A stretch of DNA of 25,056 nt from Gudongella sp964604145 (lineage in GTDB: Bacteria > Bacillota > Clostridia > Tissierellales > Tissierellaceae): assembly GCA_964604145.1 (NCBI GenBank), contig CAZRXS010000016.1:1-25056 (forward strand), in the 5' to 3' direction. The notes below the pieces were generated by a model, which saw nothing but the letters and a program-made list of their open reading frames with translations, was not told where the DNA came from and made no database searches. The position numbers and the translations under genes were made by a program. Of the stretch, positions 14,248-21,355 are shown one piece after another; the stretch's first letter is position 1, and each line of letters starts with the position of its first letter.

Positions 14248-14856
14248 TTATCTATGAAGTATCGGTGATACTTTCTTATAAACTAATATGGTCACAGCTG
14301 TTACAATTGTACCTTTTAATAAATTAAACGGTACAATAGCATAAATTATCATAGTCTTCATATCTACGATATTTTTATTTATTGCTGTCCCCATTTCAAC
14401 TAAATTTTCTATTGGCCATCCAAAAAGTTTTGCATAAAACGGAAACATTACATAGTAATTTGCAATTGATATTACAATTGTCATAACAATAGTACCTGCT
14501 ACTAGTCCAAATACAGCACGGCCAAATGTTTTCTTTTTAAAATAAATAAGCCCTGCAGTGTATGCAAATGCACTGCCTACAACAAAGTTAGCAAATTCAC
14601 CTACACCTGCCGTAGTTGTCCCATCTATGACAACATTTAATATATTCTTCAACAACTGAATAATAACACCTGCCATAGGACCCATAGCAAAAGCTCCTAA
14701 AAGAGCCGGTAAATCTGAAATGTCCATCTTTATAAAGGGTGGAGCCAAAAATAAAAGCGGCATCTCAAAGAGCATCAAAATAAATGCAATAACTCCTAAA
14801 ACTGATATTTTAACCATTGTCTTTGTGCTCCATAACTCTTTGCTTAGTGTGTACAT
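14248..14856 (-). CDS. ribU: Riboflavin ECF transporter S component RibU
   Basis: Substrate-binding membrane subunit for riboflavin uptake, which works with the shared ECF module (EcfA/A'/T) encoded elsewhere. The product is 202 residues with about six transmembrane segments. Near the N-terminus are VKISVLGVIAFILMLFEMPLLFLAPPFIKMDISDLPALLGAFAMGP-type features of RibU: the helix, the FIKMDISDLPALL loop and the GPMAGVIIQLLKN segment. The C-terminus has FNLLKGTIVTAVT. The start is ATG after GGAGGG. The upstream FMN riboswitch supports riboflavin/FMN specificity directly. It is a single-gene unit with its own terminator. Confidence 0.95.
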   Translation of the reverse strand: MYTLSKELWSTKTMVKISVLGVIAFILMLFEMPLLFLAPPFIKMDISDLPALLGAFAMGPMAGVIIQLLKNILNVVIDGTTTAGVGEFANFVVGSAFAYTAGLIYFKKKTFGRAVFGLVAGTIVMTIVISIANYYVMFPFYAKLFGWPIENLVEMGTAINKNIVDMKTMIIYAIVPFNLLKGTIVTAVTILVYKKVSPILHR

Positions 14857-14890
14857 TTTATCCCTCCATATTTTTTATTATTCGGGGAAT

Positions 14891-14919
14891 AAATAAAGCC
14901 CCGAAATTTTCTTCGGGGC
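14891..14919 (-). terminator. FMN riboswitch expression-platform terminator
   Basis: On the minus strand GCCCCGAA (plus 14912-14919) pairs with TTCGGGGC (plus 14898-14905), followed by TTTATTTATT. It is located between the FMN aptamer and the ribU ribosome binding site. A second CCCCGAA just downstream (plus 14881-14887) could also pair with the 3' arm. Confidence 0.85.
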
Positions 14920-14940
14920 AATTTAATACATACTATACAA

Positions 14941-15044
14941 TCTTCTTTCATCCAGACTTTAACTGTCGGCTCTGGAGTTTAACCAGATCAACCTTTCGGC
15001 TCGCGGGCTTTACCGCCGGTGAGGAGTTGCACCTCGCCCTGAAG
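14941..15044 (-). ncRNA. FMN riboswitch (RFN element)
   Basis: The minus strand carries the conserved RFN blocks in order: GGGCGAGGTGCAACTCC, then ACCGGCGGTAAAGCCCGCGA, then GATCTGGTTAAACTCCAGAG, CCGACAGTTAAAGTCTGGAT and GAAAGAAGA. These form the multi-helix FMN aptamer. The terminator at 14891-14919 shows a transcriptional switch: FMN binding should stop transcription before ribU, reducing riboflavin uptake. Confidence 0.97.
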
Positions 15045-15058
15045 ATATATCTACTATT

Positions 15059-15087
15059 ATAATATAAAATTTTTATTCTCTTGTCAA
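15059..15087 (-). promoter_or_regulatory. Promoter of the FMN riboswitch-ribU unit
   Basis: On the minus strand TTGACA (plus 15082-15087), a 17-base spacer and TATTAT (plus 15059-15064), just upstream of the aptamer. It matches consensus in 11 of 12 positions. Confidence 0.75.
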
Positions 15088-15098
15088 GTCTCTAACGA

Positions 15099-15127
15099 CT
15101 GAAAAAACAAAAAGAAGTCCCTTTTGT
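15099..15127 (-). terminator. Weak candidate terminator after cysE
   Basis: ACAAAA and TTTTGT arms around GGGACTTCT on the minus strand are followed by a T-rich run (CTTTTTGTTTTTTC). The stem is short and AT-rich, so this is uncertain. It lies just after the cysE stop and before the ribU promoter. Confidence 0.35.
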
Positions 15128-15137
15128 CTTTCTCGCC

Positions 15138-15656
15138 TTAGCCTTTAGCGATTATTTTAGCTGGTATTCCTACTGCTGTGGAATATGCAGGTACATCTTT
15201 TAAAACTACTGCGTTTGCACCTATTTTAGCGCCTTTCCCAACTGTGATAGGTCCAAGCAACTTTGCACCTGCCCCTATTATAACATCTTCTTCAACGGTT
15301 GGATGTCTTTTTGCGTCTTTGTCCCCGCCTATCCCTCCAAGTGTTACCCCATGGTACATCAACACATTATCCCCTACTTCTGCAGTTTCTCCTATTACTA
15401 CACCCATACCGTGATCTATAAAAACATCTTCTCCTATTTTAGCTCCTGGATGAATTTCTATACCTGTAATCCTTCTAGCTCTTTGAGAAACAAGCCTTGA
15501 AAGTATAGTATGGCCTTTTTTATATAATTTATTTGCTATTTTATGGTACAATATAGCTTTTATACTTGGAGATGAAACTATGGCTTCAAATAAAGTCTTT
15601 GCAGCTGGATCCATTTTTAATACATTTTCACCTTGGCTCTTTAAAAATTTTATCAA
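15138..15656 (-). CDS. cysE: Serine O-acetyltransferase CysE
   Basis: Acetylates serine to O-acetylserine, the substrate of CysK. The product is 172 residues, shorter than the E. coli enzyme (about 270) because most of the N-terminal helical domain is absent. Residues from about 65 form a left-handed beta helix of hexapeptide repeats, with IDHGMGVVIGETAEVGDNV, the catalytic-region MYHGVTLGG and KRHPTVEEDVIIGAGAKLLGP. The catalytic His pair is present (IDHG and YHG). The start is TTG at 15656 with GGAGAG in the end of cysK; no in-frame ATG is better placed, and the N-terminus with MDPAAKT fits CysE. It follows cysK by 5 bases and shares its T-box control. Confidence 0.95.
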   Translation of the reverse strand: MIKFLKSQGENVLKMDPAAKTLFEAIVSSPSIKAILYHKIANKLYKKGHTILSRLVSQRARRITGIEIHPGAKIGEDVFIDHGMGVVIGETAEVGDNVLMYHGVTLGGIGGDKDAKRHPTVEEDVIIGAGAKLLGPITVGKGAKIGANAVVLKDVPAYSTAVGIPAKIIAKG

Positions 15657-15661
15657 CTACA

Positions 15662-16579
15662 TCACTCTCCATTAAATAATTCTGTAGATAAATACCTTTC
15701 TCCTGTGTCAGGTAATATTGTAAGCACTTTGCAATTTTTTCCTAGTCTTTTCCCTATTTTAACTGCGGCAGCTAGGTTTGCTCCCGCAGATATCCCAGCT
15801 AATATTCCTTCTTTTTCTCCTAATAACCTTGCGTATTTAAATGCATCTTCATCCTCAATACTAACTATCTCATCTATTGCTTCTCTATCAAATATGCTAG
15901 GTACAAAGTTTGCTCCTAGTCCTTGAATTTTATGAGGTGCTGCTTCTCTTCCAGCTAAAACTTGTGATTTAGTTGGTTCTACCGCCACTATTATAATATC
16001 TTTTATATTTTCTTTTAATTTTCTTCCCACTCCTGATACTGTTCCACCAGTACCCACTCCTGCTACAAATGCATCTAGTTTTCCTTCTGTATCTTTTAAT
16101 ATTTCATCAGCTGTTGTTTCGTAATGAGCCTTTACATTATTTTTATTTGAAAACTGATCTGGCATAAAGTAACCCTTATCTTTAGCAAGTTCTTTTGCTT
16201 TTTCTACTGAACCCGACATGCCAAGTTCTCCTTTAGTTAATATTAACTCTGCTCCGTAAGCCTTTAGTATCCTTCTTCTCTCCATACTCATTGTATCTGG
16301 CATAACTAATATTACTCTGTATCCTTTAGCTGCTCCTATCATTGCTAAGCCTATACCTGTATTTCCACTGGTTGGTTCTACAATTACTCCACCCTTTATT
16401 AACTTTCCTTCTCTTTCAGCTCCTTCTACCATAAATAAAGCTGCTCTATCTTTTACACTTCCTGATGGATTAAATCCCTCTACTTTTACAAGTATATCTG
16501 CCATATCTTCTTCAACTAAATTATTTAATTTAATAATAGGTGTTTTTCCTATTAACTCATAGATGTTATTTAATATCAT
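15662..16579 (-). CDS. cysK: Cysteine synthase A (O-acetylserine sulfhydrylase)
   Basis: PLP enzyme of fold type II, 305 residues, making cysteine from O-acetylserine and sulfide. The PLP lysine is in NPSGSVKDRAA at 37-47 (Lys43). The substrate loop EPTSGNTGIGLAM is at 68-80, the phosphate-binding loop is GTGGTVSGVG and the C-terminal ILPDTGERYLST is typical. The start is ATG after GGAGGG. It is the first gene of cysK-cysE. The cysteine-specific T-box upstream shows that the pair is induced when tRNA-Cys is uncharged. Confidence 0.97.
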   Translation of the reverse strand: MILNNIYELIGKTPIIKLNNLVEEDMADILVKVEGFNPSGSVKDRAALFMVEGAEREGKLIKGGVIVEPTSGNTGIGLAMIGAAKGYRVILVMPDTMSMERRRILKAYGAELILTKGELGMSGSVEKAKELAKDKGYFMPDQFSNKNNVKAHYETTADEILKDTEGKLDAFVAGVGTGGTVSGVGRKLKENIKDIIIVAVEPTKSQVLAGREAAPHKIQGLGANFVPSIFDREAIDEIVSIEDEDAFKYARLLGEKEGILAGISAGANLAAAVKIGKRLGKNCKVLTILPDTGERYLSTELFNGE

Positions 16580-16608
16580 GATTTTCCCTCCGTTAGTTTT
16601 ATTTAATC

Positions 16609-16661
16609 AAAATAAAAAACCTTTTACCCACATATAAATAAATATACAGAGGCAAAAGGTT
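16609..16661 (-). terminator. T-box terminator
   Basis: On the minus strand AACCTTTTGCC pairs with GGTAAAAGGTT (one mismatch), followed by TTTTTATTTT. The 5' arm begins right after the T-box sequence, as expected for the antiterminator/terminator switch. Confidence 0.88.
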
Positions 16662-16870
16662 AATTTCGCGGTTCCACTCTGCTTAGGACAATGTCCCCAG
16701 CTCATTTCAGATACATTATATCCTAGTTCTGTAAGGGGAACTACCCTATAAGTCTACTTTATCTTTCGACTATAAACTCCTTGGTGCACTTCAGTTACAG
16801 GTCATATGAATCCTTCTCACCGCCAGAATCCTCTCTGTAATACTCACTATAACTTACTTTACCAATTCTT
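16609..16870 (-). ncRNA. T-box leader specific for cysteine
   Basis: The minus strand contains the T-box sequence TGGAACCGCG (plus 16667-16676), the AG bulge/distal Stem I region (CAGAGAGG, GGTGAGA) and a specifier loop CTGAAG-TGC-ACC. UGC (plus 16786-16788) is a cysteine codon, matching the downstream cysteine genes. The expression platform is the terminator at 16609-16661, which competes with the antiterminator around the T-box sequence. Uncharged tRNA-Cys should allow read-through into cysK-cysE. This accounts for most of the 372 bases without a coding gene. Confidence 0.95.
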
Positions 16871-16899
16871 AGTATTTTAGTATGGTTTAGGTTATTTAG

Positions 16900-16908
16900 A
16901 TTATAGCA
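16900..16908 (-). promoter_or_regulatory. Extended -10 promoter of the T-box-cysKE operon
   Basis: TGCTATAAT on the minus strand (hexamer plus 16900-16905) is a perfect extended -10 located just upstream of Stem I. No good -35 was seen. Confidence 0.6.
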
Positions 16909-16951
16909 TAAAATATTATAGAATAAAAGTTTTTTGTTTTTTCATTTTTGC

Positions 16952-18064
16952 CTAGAGTCCTCTTATGGGTTGTAAGCTTTCTGTGTAATAATCTACTACA
17001 ACATTTATATATCCTGTCAACTCTTTATTCATCTCTTCATCACCCAAATCGGCAAGTAATGGATTATCTCCTAGTGAAAAAAGTTTACTCCTTGGAGCTA
17101 CTACTATTATATTTTCTTTACCAACTTTCCTAACTACTTCTGCACTTATTTGTTGGTTGCCTCTTCCAAATATATAGCCTTGTCCTCCTATTACGGTGAC
17201 TATTATTTTAGCTTTCTCATCTCCGATTATCTCTAAAATATCTTTTTCATTTACATCTTGAGCTATTAACTCTTTATTCTTTACAATATCTATTCCAAGT
17301 AGAGTATTTTTTAAGCCCAACTCATCCATAATTGGTCTAATTGTAGTACCTGAACCTACTATATAAAATACATCGTCTTCCATCTCTTCAACAACTTTTT
17401 CTGCAATTCCAGCAATAGTTTCTGATTCATCTGCATGACCTGCAGACTTTTGGACTTGAGTCAGATTAGGCATATCTGGAATAGTCATATAACCGTATAG
17501 TTTTGCTGATAAAATACCATCTCTAAATGATTCTTCATCTATATCCATAACCTCGGCCGTTTTTACAGCTGTTCCTTCGTTAGTTAGATAATTATATGCA
17601 ATTTCTCCTGCTGCTGCTGGATGACTAGCAAATACACCGGAGTGAATTTTTACTCCAGTAGGGATTCCTATAACTGGCTTTTCTTCGCCAATAGCATTAT
17701 GAATATTTCTTGCTGTACCATCTCCTCCAGCAAAAATTATTAAATCCACGCCTTTTTCTACCATCAATCTTGCAGCTTTTTCAGTATCTTCTGCTGTTGT
17801 CACATCACTTAGGTGCTTTAATACATTTGCTTTAAAACCTAGCTCTATTAATTCATCTTCTCCCATTTTTCCTGGAAAAGTAAATATTTCCAAGTCGTCT
17901 TTTATTGCTAGTAGTTTTTCAAGTGCTTTTTTTGCTTTAATTGGAGATTCAGGGACTGCACCCATATCTCGTGCCCTTTTAAGCACATCCTCTCCATCTG
18001 TGCCTTTTAAGCCAACTTTTCCACCCATTCCAGCGATTGGATTAATAATTACACCCAACTTCAT
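16952..18064 (-). CDS. ATP-NAD kinase-like protein (COG3199 type)
   Basis: Protein of 370 residues from the diacylglycerol/NAD kinase superfamily. GVIINPIAGMGGKVGLKGTDG lies at the N-terminus, and the key nucleotide-binding motif FAGGDGTARN is at 111-120. Further along come IGIPTGVKIHSGVFA and YIVGSGTTIRPIMDELGLKNTLLGID. This layout matches the predicted polyphosphate/ATP-dependent NAD kinase group rather than classical PpnK, which is shorter. The substrate is therefore only predicted, and acetoin-metabolism (AcoX-like) relatives also exist. The start is ATG after AGGAGG, 12 bases beyond the tex stop, so it is cotranscribed with tex. Confidence 0.8.
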   Translation of the reverse strand: MKLGVIINPIAGMGGKVGLKGTDGEDVLKRARDMGAVPESPIKAKKALEKLLAIKDDLEIFTFPGKMGEDELIELGFKANVLKHLSDVTTAEDTEKAARLMVEKGVDLIIFAGGDGTARNIHNAIGEEKPVIGIPTGVKIHSGVFASHPAAAGEIAYNYLTNEGTAVKTAEVMDIDEESFRDGILSAKLYGYMTIPDMPNLTQVQKSAGHADESETIAGIAEKVVEEMEDDVFYIVGSGTTIRPIMDELGLKNTLLGIDIVKNKELIAQDVNEKDILEIIGDEKAKIIVTVIGGQGYIFGRGNQQISAEVVRKVGKENIIVVAPRSKLFSLGDNPLLADLGDEEMNKELTGYINVVVDYYTESLQPIRGL

Positions 18065-18076
18065 ATTTACGGCCTC

Positions 18077-20182
18077 CTAGTTTTGTATATTCTTCATACT
18101 TAAAGATATTCTATTTTTAGCTTTATCAATAGCTAAAACTCTCACTTTTACTATGTCTCCTACCTTTACTATATCATTGGGGTGCTTTACAAACTTGTCT
18201 GCCAACTCTGATATATGAACAAGTCCATCTTGTTTAACACCAATATCAATAAAAGCACCAAAGTCTATAACATTTCTAACTGTACCATTTAAAACCATAT
18301 CTTTTTGTAAATCCTCAAGTTTTAATATGTCATCTCGTAAAATAGGTTTTGGCATTTCTTCTCTTGGGTCTCGTCCAGGTTTTTCTAATTCTTTTACTAT
18401 ATCCTTTAAGGTTGGCAACCCAACGTTTAACTCTTGTGAAAGACTCCCAAGATCTTCATTTTTAAAATCAATTTTTAATAAGCTCTTTGCAATCTTATAT
18501 GACTCAGGATGGACTCCCGTATTATCAAGTGGATTTTCCCCATTTGAAATTCTTAAAAATCCAGCGCTTTGCTTATATGCTTTTGGTCCTAACCCCTTGA
18601 CCTTTAGAAGTTCAGCTCTATCGTTAAACTTACCCATCTCTTCCCTATATGAAACTATTCTATCTGCTACTTTTGTTGATAATCCTGAAACATATTTTAA
18701 TAAAGATGGGCTTGCAGTATTTAAATCAACTCCAACAGTATTTACAGAGTCTTCTACAACTGCGGAAAGTGCATTGTCTAATTTAACACGATTTAAATCG
18801 TGTTGGTATTGGCCTACTCCTATGTGTTTGGGATCAATTTTTACTAACTCAGCCAATGGATCTTGAAGTCTTCTGCCTATAGATGCTGCTCCCCTAACTG
18901 TCACATCGTGATTTGGAAAATCCTTTAATCCTACTTTTGATGCAGAATAAATCGATGCACCAGCTTCATTTACAATTGCATAAGACACCTTCTTTTTAAT
19001 TTCTTTAAACAGGTCTGCAACAACTGCTACTGTTTCCCTAGAACCAGTTCCATTTCCAATCGCTATAAGCTCAGCATCATGTTTTTCTATAAGTTCTTTT
19101 AATATCTCTTTAGACTCTTCGGTCTTATTTTGAGGTTCTGTTGGGAATATTGTAGTATTTTGGAGTAACTTACCAGTATCATCTATAACAGCAACCTTAC
19201 ATCCTGTTCTAAAACCTGGGTCAATGGCTATAACATTTTTACCTTTAATTGGCGCTTGCATAAGTAAAGGTTTGAGATTTAATGCAAATACTTTGATAGC
19301 TTCATCCTCTGCTTTTTCTTTTAAATCATTACGGATTTCTCTTTCTATTGAAGGGTATAAAAGCCTTTTATAACTATCATCTATGGCCAATTCGATGTAG
19401 TCTGTGCTCTTAGTAGCTGGTTTTTTTAAAAGTTTATTTTTAATAATATCAGTATCATTGTCTATTTCTTTATGGAAACTTACTTTTATTATTTTTTCGC
19501 TTTCTGCTCTATTTATGGCGAGCACTCTATGGTTTGCGATTTTATTTAGTGGTTCTTTGAAATTGTAATACATCTCATAAACAGATTCTTCTTCAGGGTC
19601 TACTGCAGTTGTTGTCAACAATGAATTCTTGAATACAAAGTTTTTAAGTGACCTTCTAAAATCTGGGTCGTCTGCTATATCTTCTGCAATAATATCCATA
19701 GCTCCATTTAATGCATCTTCTATGGTTTTGACATCTTTTTCTTCGTCTATAAAATTTTGTGCATAAAGGAATAATTCTTTTTCATCCATATCTTGAAGCA
19801 TTAAAAGCTTTGCAAGTGGCTCTAGGTTTTTTTCTTTAGCTATTGTAGCTCTGGTTCTCCTCTTTGGTCTAAAGGGTCTGTAGAGATCATCCACCCTTTG
19901 TAAAGTATCCGCTAATTGAATTTGTTTTTCTAGTTCCTCAGTGAGTTTACCTTGTTCAGATATAAGCCTTGTAACTTCTTCTTTTTTAGCTTTTAAATTT
20001 CTAAGATAAGAGAGCCTAGATTCTAAGTCTCTTAAGGAAACATCTGTCATTTCACCTGTTTGTTCTTTTCTATACCTTGCTATAAAGGGTATTGTATTTC
20101 CTTCATCGATCATTTCTACAACATTTTTTACATGCGCAGGTTTTAGTTTTAACTCTTCTGAAATTCTTTTAATCATATCCAT
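18077..20182 (-). CDS. tex: RNA-binding transcription accessory protein Tex
   Basis: Nucleic-acid-binding protein of 701 residues, close to usual Tex length. In order: N-terminal helical Tex domain (IPFIARYRKEQTGEM near 33), YqgF/RNase H-like domain with AIDPGFRTGCKVAVID near 320, helix-hairpin-helix repeats (GVDLNTASPSLLKYVSGLS, then LLKVKGLGPKAYKQSAGFLRI) and a C-terminal S1 domain at about 625-695 (LNGTVRNVIDFGAFIDIG, GLVHIS, ISLSMK). Tex is linked to transcription and stress, but its exact role is unsettled. The start is ATG with AAAGG upstream. It is cotranscribed with the downstream NAD kinase-like gene. Confidence 0.96.
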   Translation of the reverse strand: MDMIKRISEELKLKPAHVKNVVEMIDEGNTIPFIARYRKEQTGEMTDVSLRDLESRLSYLRNLKAKKEEVTRLISEQGKLTEELEKQIQLADTLQRVDDLYRPFRPKRRTRATIAKEKNLEPLAKLLMLQDMDEKELFLYAQNFIDEEKDVKTIEDALNGAMDIIAEDIADDPDFRRSLKNFVFKNSLLTTTAVDPEEESVYEMYYNFKEPLNKIANHRVLAINRAESEKIIKVSFHKEIDNDTDIIKNKLLKKPATKSTDYIELAIDDSYKRLLYPSIEREIRNDLKEKAEDEAIKVFALNLKPLLMQAPIKGKNVIAIDPGFRTGCKVAVIDDTGKLLQNTTIFPTEPQNKTEESKEILKELIEKHDAELIAIGNGTGSRETVAVVADLFKEIKKKVSYAIVNEAGASIYSASKVGLKDFPNHDVTVRGAASIGRRLQDPLAELVKIDPKHIGVGQYQHDLNRVKLDNALSAVVEDSVNTVGVDLNTASPSLLKYVSGLSTKVADRIVSYREEMGKFNDRAELLKVKGLGPKAYKQSAGFLRISNGENPLDNTGVHPESYKIAKSLLKIDFKNEDLGSLSQELNVGLPTLKDIVKELEKPGRDPREEMPKPILRDDILKLEDLQKDMVLNGTVRNVIDFGAFIDIGVKQDGLVHISELADKFVKHPNDIVKVGDIVKVRVLAIDKAKNRISLSMKNIQN

Positions 20183-20223
20183 ATTATCAACCTTTCTTAC
20201 TTCACTATGTATTTAAAGCTCTT

Positions 20224-21331
20224 CTACTGAAGAGCTTTAAATTTTAGATATTCATTAATAAAATAATCTATATCCCCATCCATTACCTTAGATACATCTC
20301 CAACTTCAACACCTGTCCTATGGTCTTTTACCATACTGTAAGGATGAAAAACATAAGATCTTATTTGTGAACCCCAAGCAATTTGAGAATATGATCCTTG
20401 AAGATCGTCAATCTTCTCTTTGTTTTCTTCTTCTTTTATTGTAAGCAACTTTGCTTTTAGCATATTCATTGCCGTATTTTTATTTGTATGCTGTGAACGC
20501 TCTGATTGACACTGAACAACTATCCCTGTTGGAATATGAGTAATCCTTATAGCAGAATCTGTTGTATTTACATGTTGCCCACCTGCACCTGAAGCCCTAT
20601 AGGTATCAATCTTTAAATCACTCTCATTTATTTCTATTTCCACATCATCAAAAAGTTCCGGGTAGACATCTATACTTGCAAAAGAAGTATGTCTTTTGCC
20701 CGCTGAATCAAATGGAGATATCCTAACTAGCCTATGAACTCCCTTTTCACTTCTTAAATATCCATAAGCATTATAGCCTTCTATTAGAAGGGTAACAGAT
20801 TTTATTCCACCTTCTGTGTCAGCTTGTAAATCCAAGGTTTCTACTCCAAATTCCCTATTGTCTGCCCATCTTCTATACATCCGAAGTAACATTTCAGCCC
20901 AGTCTTGAGCTTCTAGGCCACCTGCGCCAGAGTGAATTGAAATTATAGCATTTTTATCGTCATATTCTCCATTTAAAAGAGTTGCTATTTTAAAGTCATC
21001 AACTTTTCTTTGGAGTTTATTTATCGTCTTTTGAACTTCTTTGTAGTCGGAAAAATCATCCTCCTCGATAATTAACTGGATTAAAATTTCTACTTCTTCA
21101 ATCTCATCCATTAAATCTTCATATTCATCTATCTTCGTTGATTTTTTCTTTATCTGTTGCATAATTGTCTGTGCAGTTTTTACATCATCCCATAAATCTT
21201 CTTTATAAGTTTTCTCTTGTAAGTCTTTGACTTCTTTTTTTAAACTAGCTATGTCAAAGTGAAACACCTAATTCTACAACTGTTTCTTTTAATGAACCTA
21301 GTCTTTCTCTATCGAGATATATGCTCTCCAT
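20224..21331 (-). CDS. prfB: Peptide chain release factor 2 with programmed +1 frameshift
   Basis: RF2 recognises UGA and UAA and releases the peptide. The first 25 codons start at ATG 21331 (after GGGAGTG) and end at CTT TGA; a +1 shift there continues as Asp-Ile-Ala-Ser to the stop at 20224. The full product is 368 residues. In that numbering the tripeptide anticodon SPF is at 205-207 and GGQ at 250-252, the same as in E. coli RF2, with Ala at 246. A GTG start at 21267 is possible in the second frame but would drop the conserved beginning. It is 24 bases downstream of secA and so probably in the same operon. Confidence 0.96.
21253..21259 (-). promoter_or_regulatory. prfB: prfB programmed +1 frameshift site
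   Basis: CTT-TGA-C on the minus strand (CTT plus 21257-21259, TGA plus 21254-21256) is the classical RF2 slippery stop. Low RF2 slows reading of UGA and promotes the shift. The upstream Shine-Dalgarno-like stimulator is weak: AGGTG rather than AGGGGG, and slightly farther from CTT. Confidence 0.93.
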
Positions 21332-21355
21332 AATTCACTCCCTCTCAAAATGCGA

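Noticed and set aside
18327..18866. Plus-strand ORF of 179 codons opposite tex
   Set aside because: It lies wholly inside the well-conserved tex gene, in antisense, with no family resemblance or ribosome binding site.
20224..21267. prfB starting at GTG 21267
   Set aside because: The upstream 25 codons with a good ribosome binding site and CTT-TGA-C show the standard RF2 frameshift; the full product puts SPF and GGQ at the E. coli positions.
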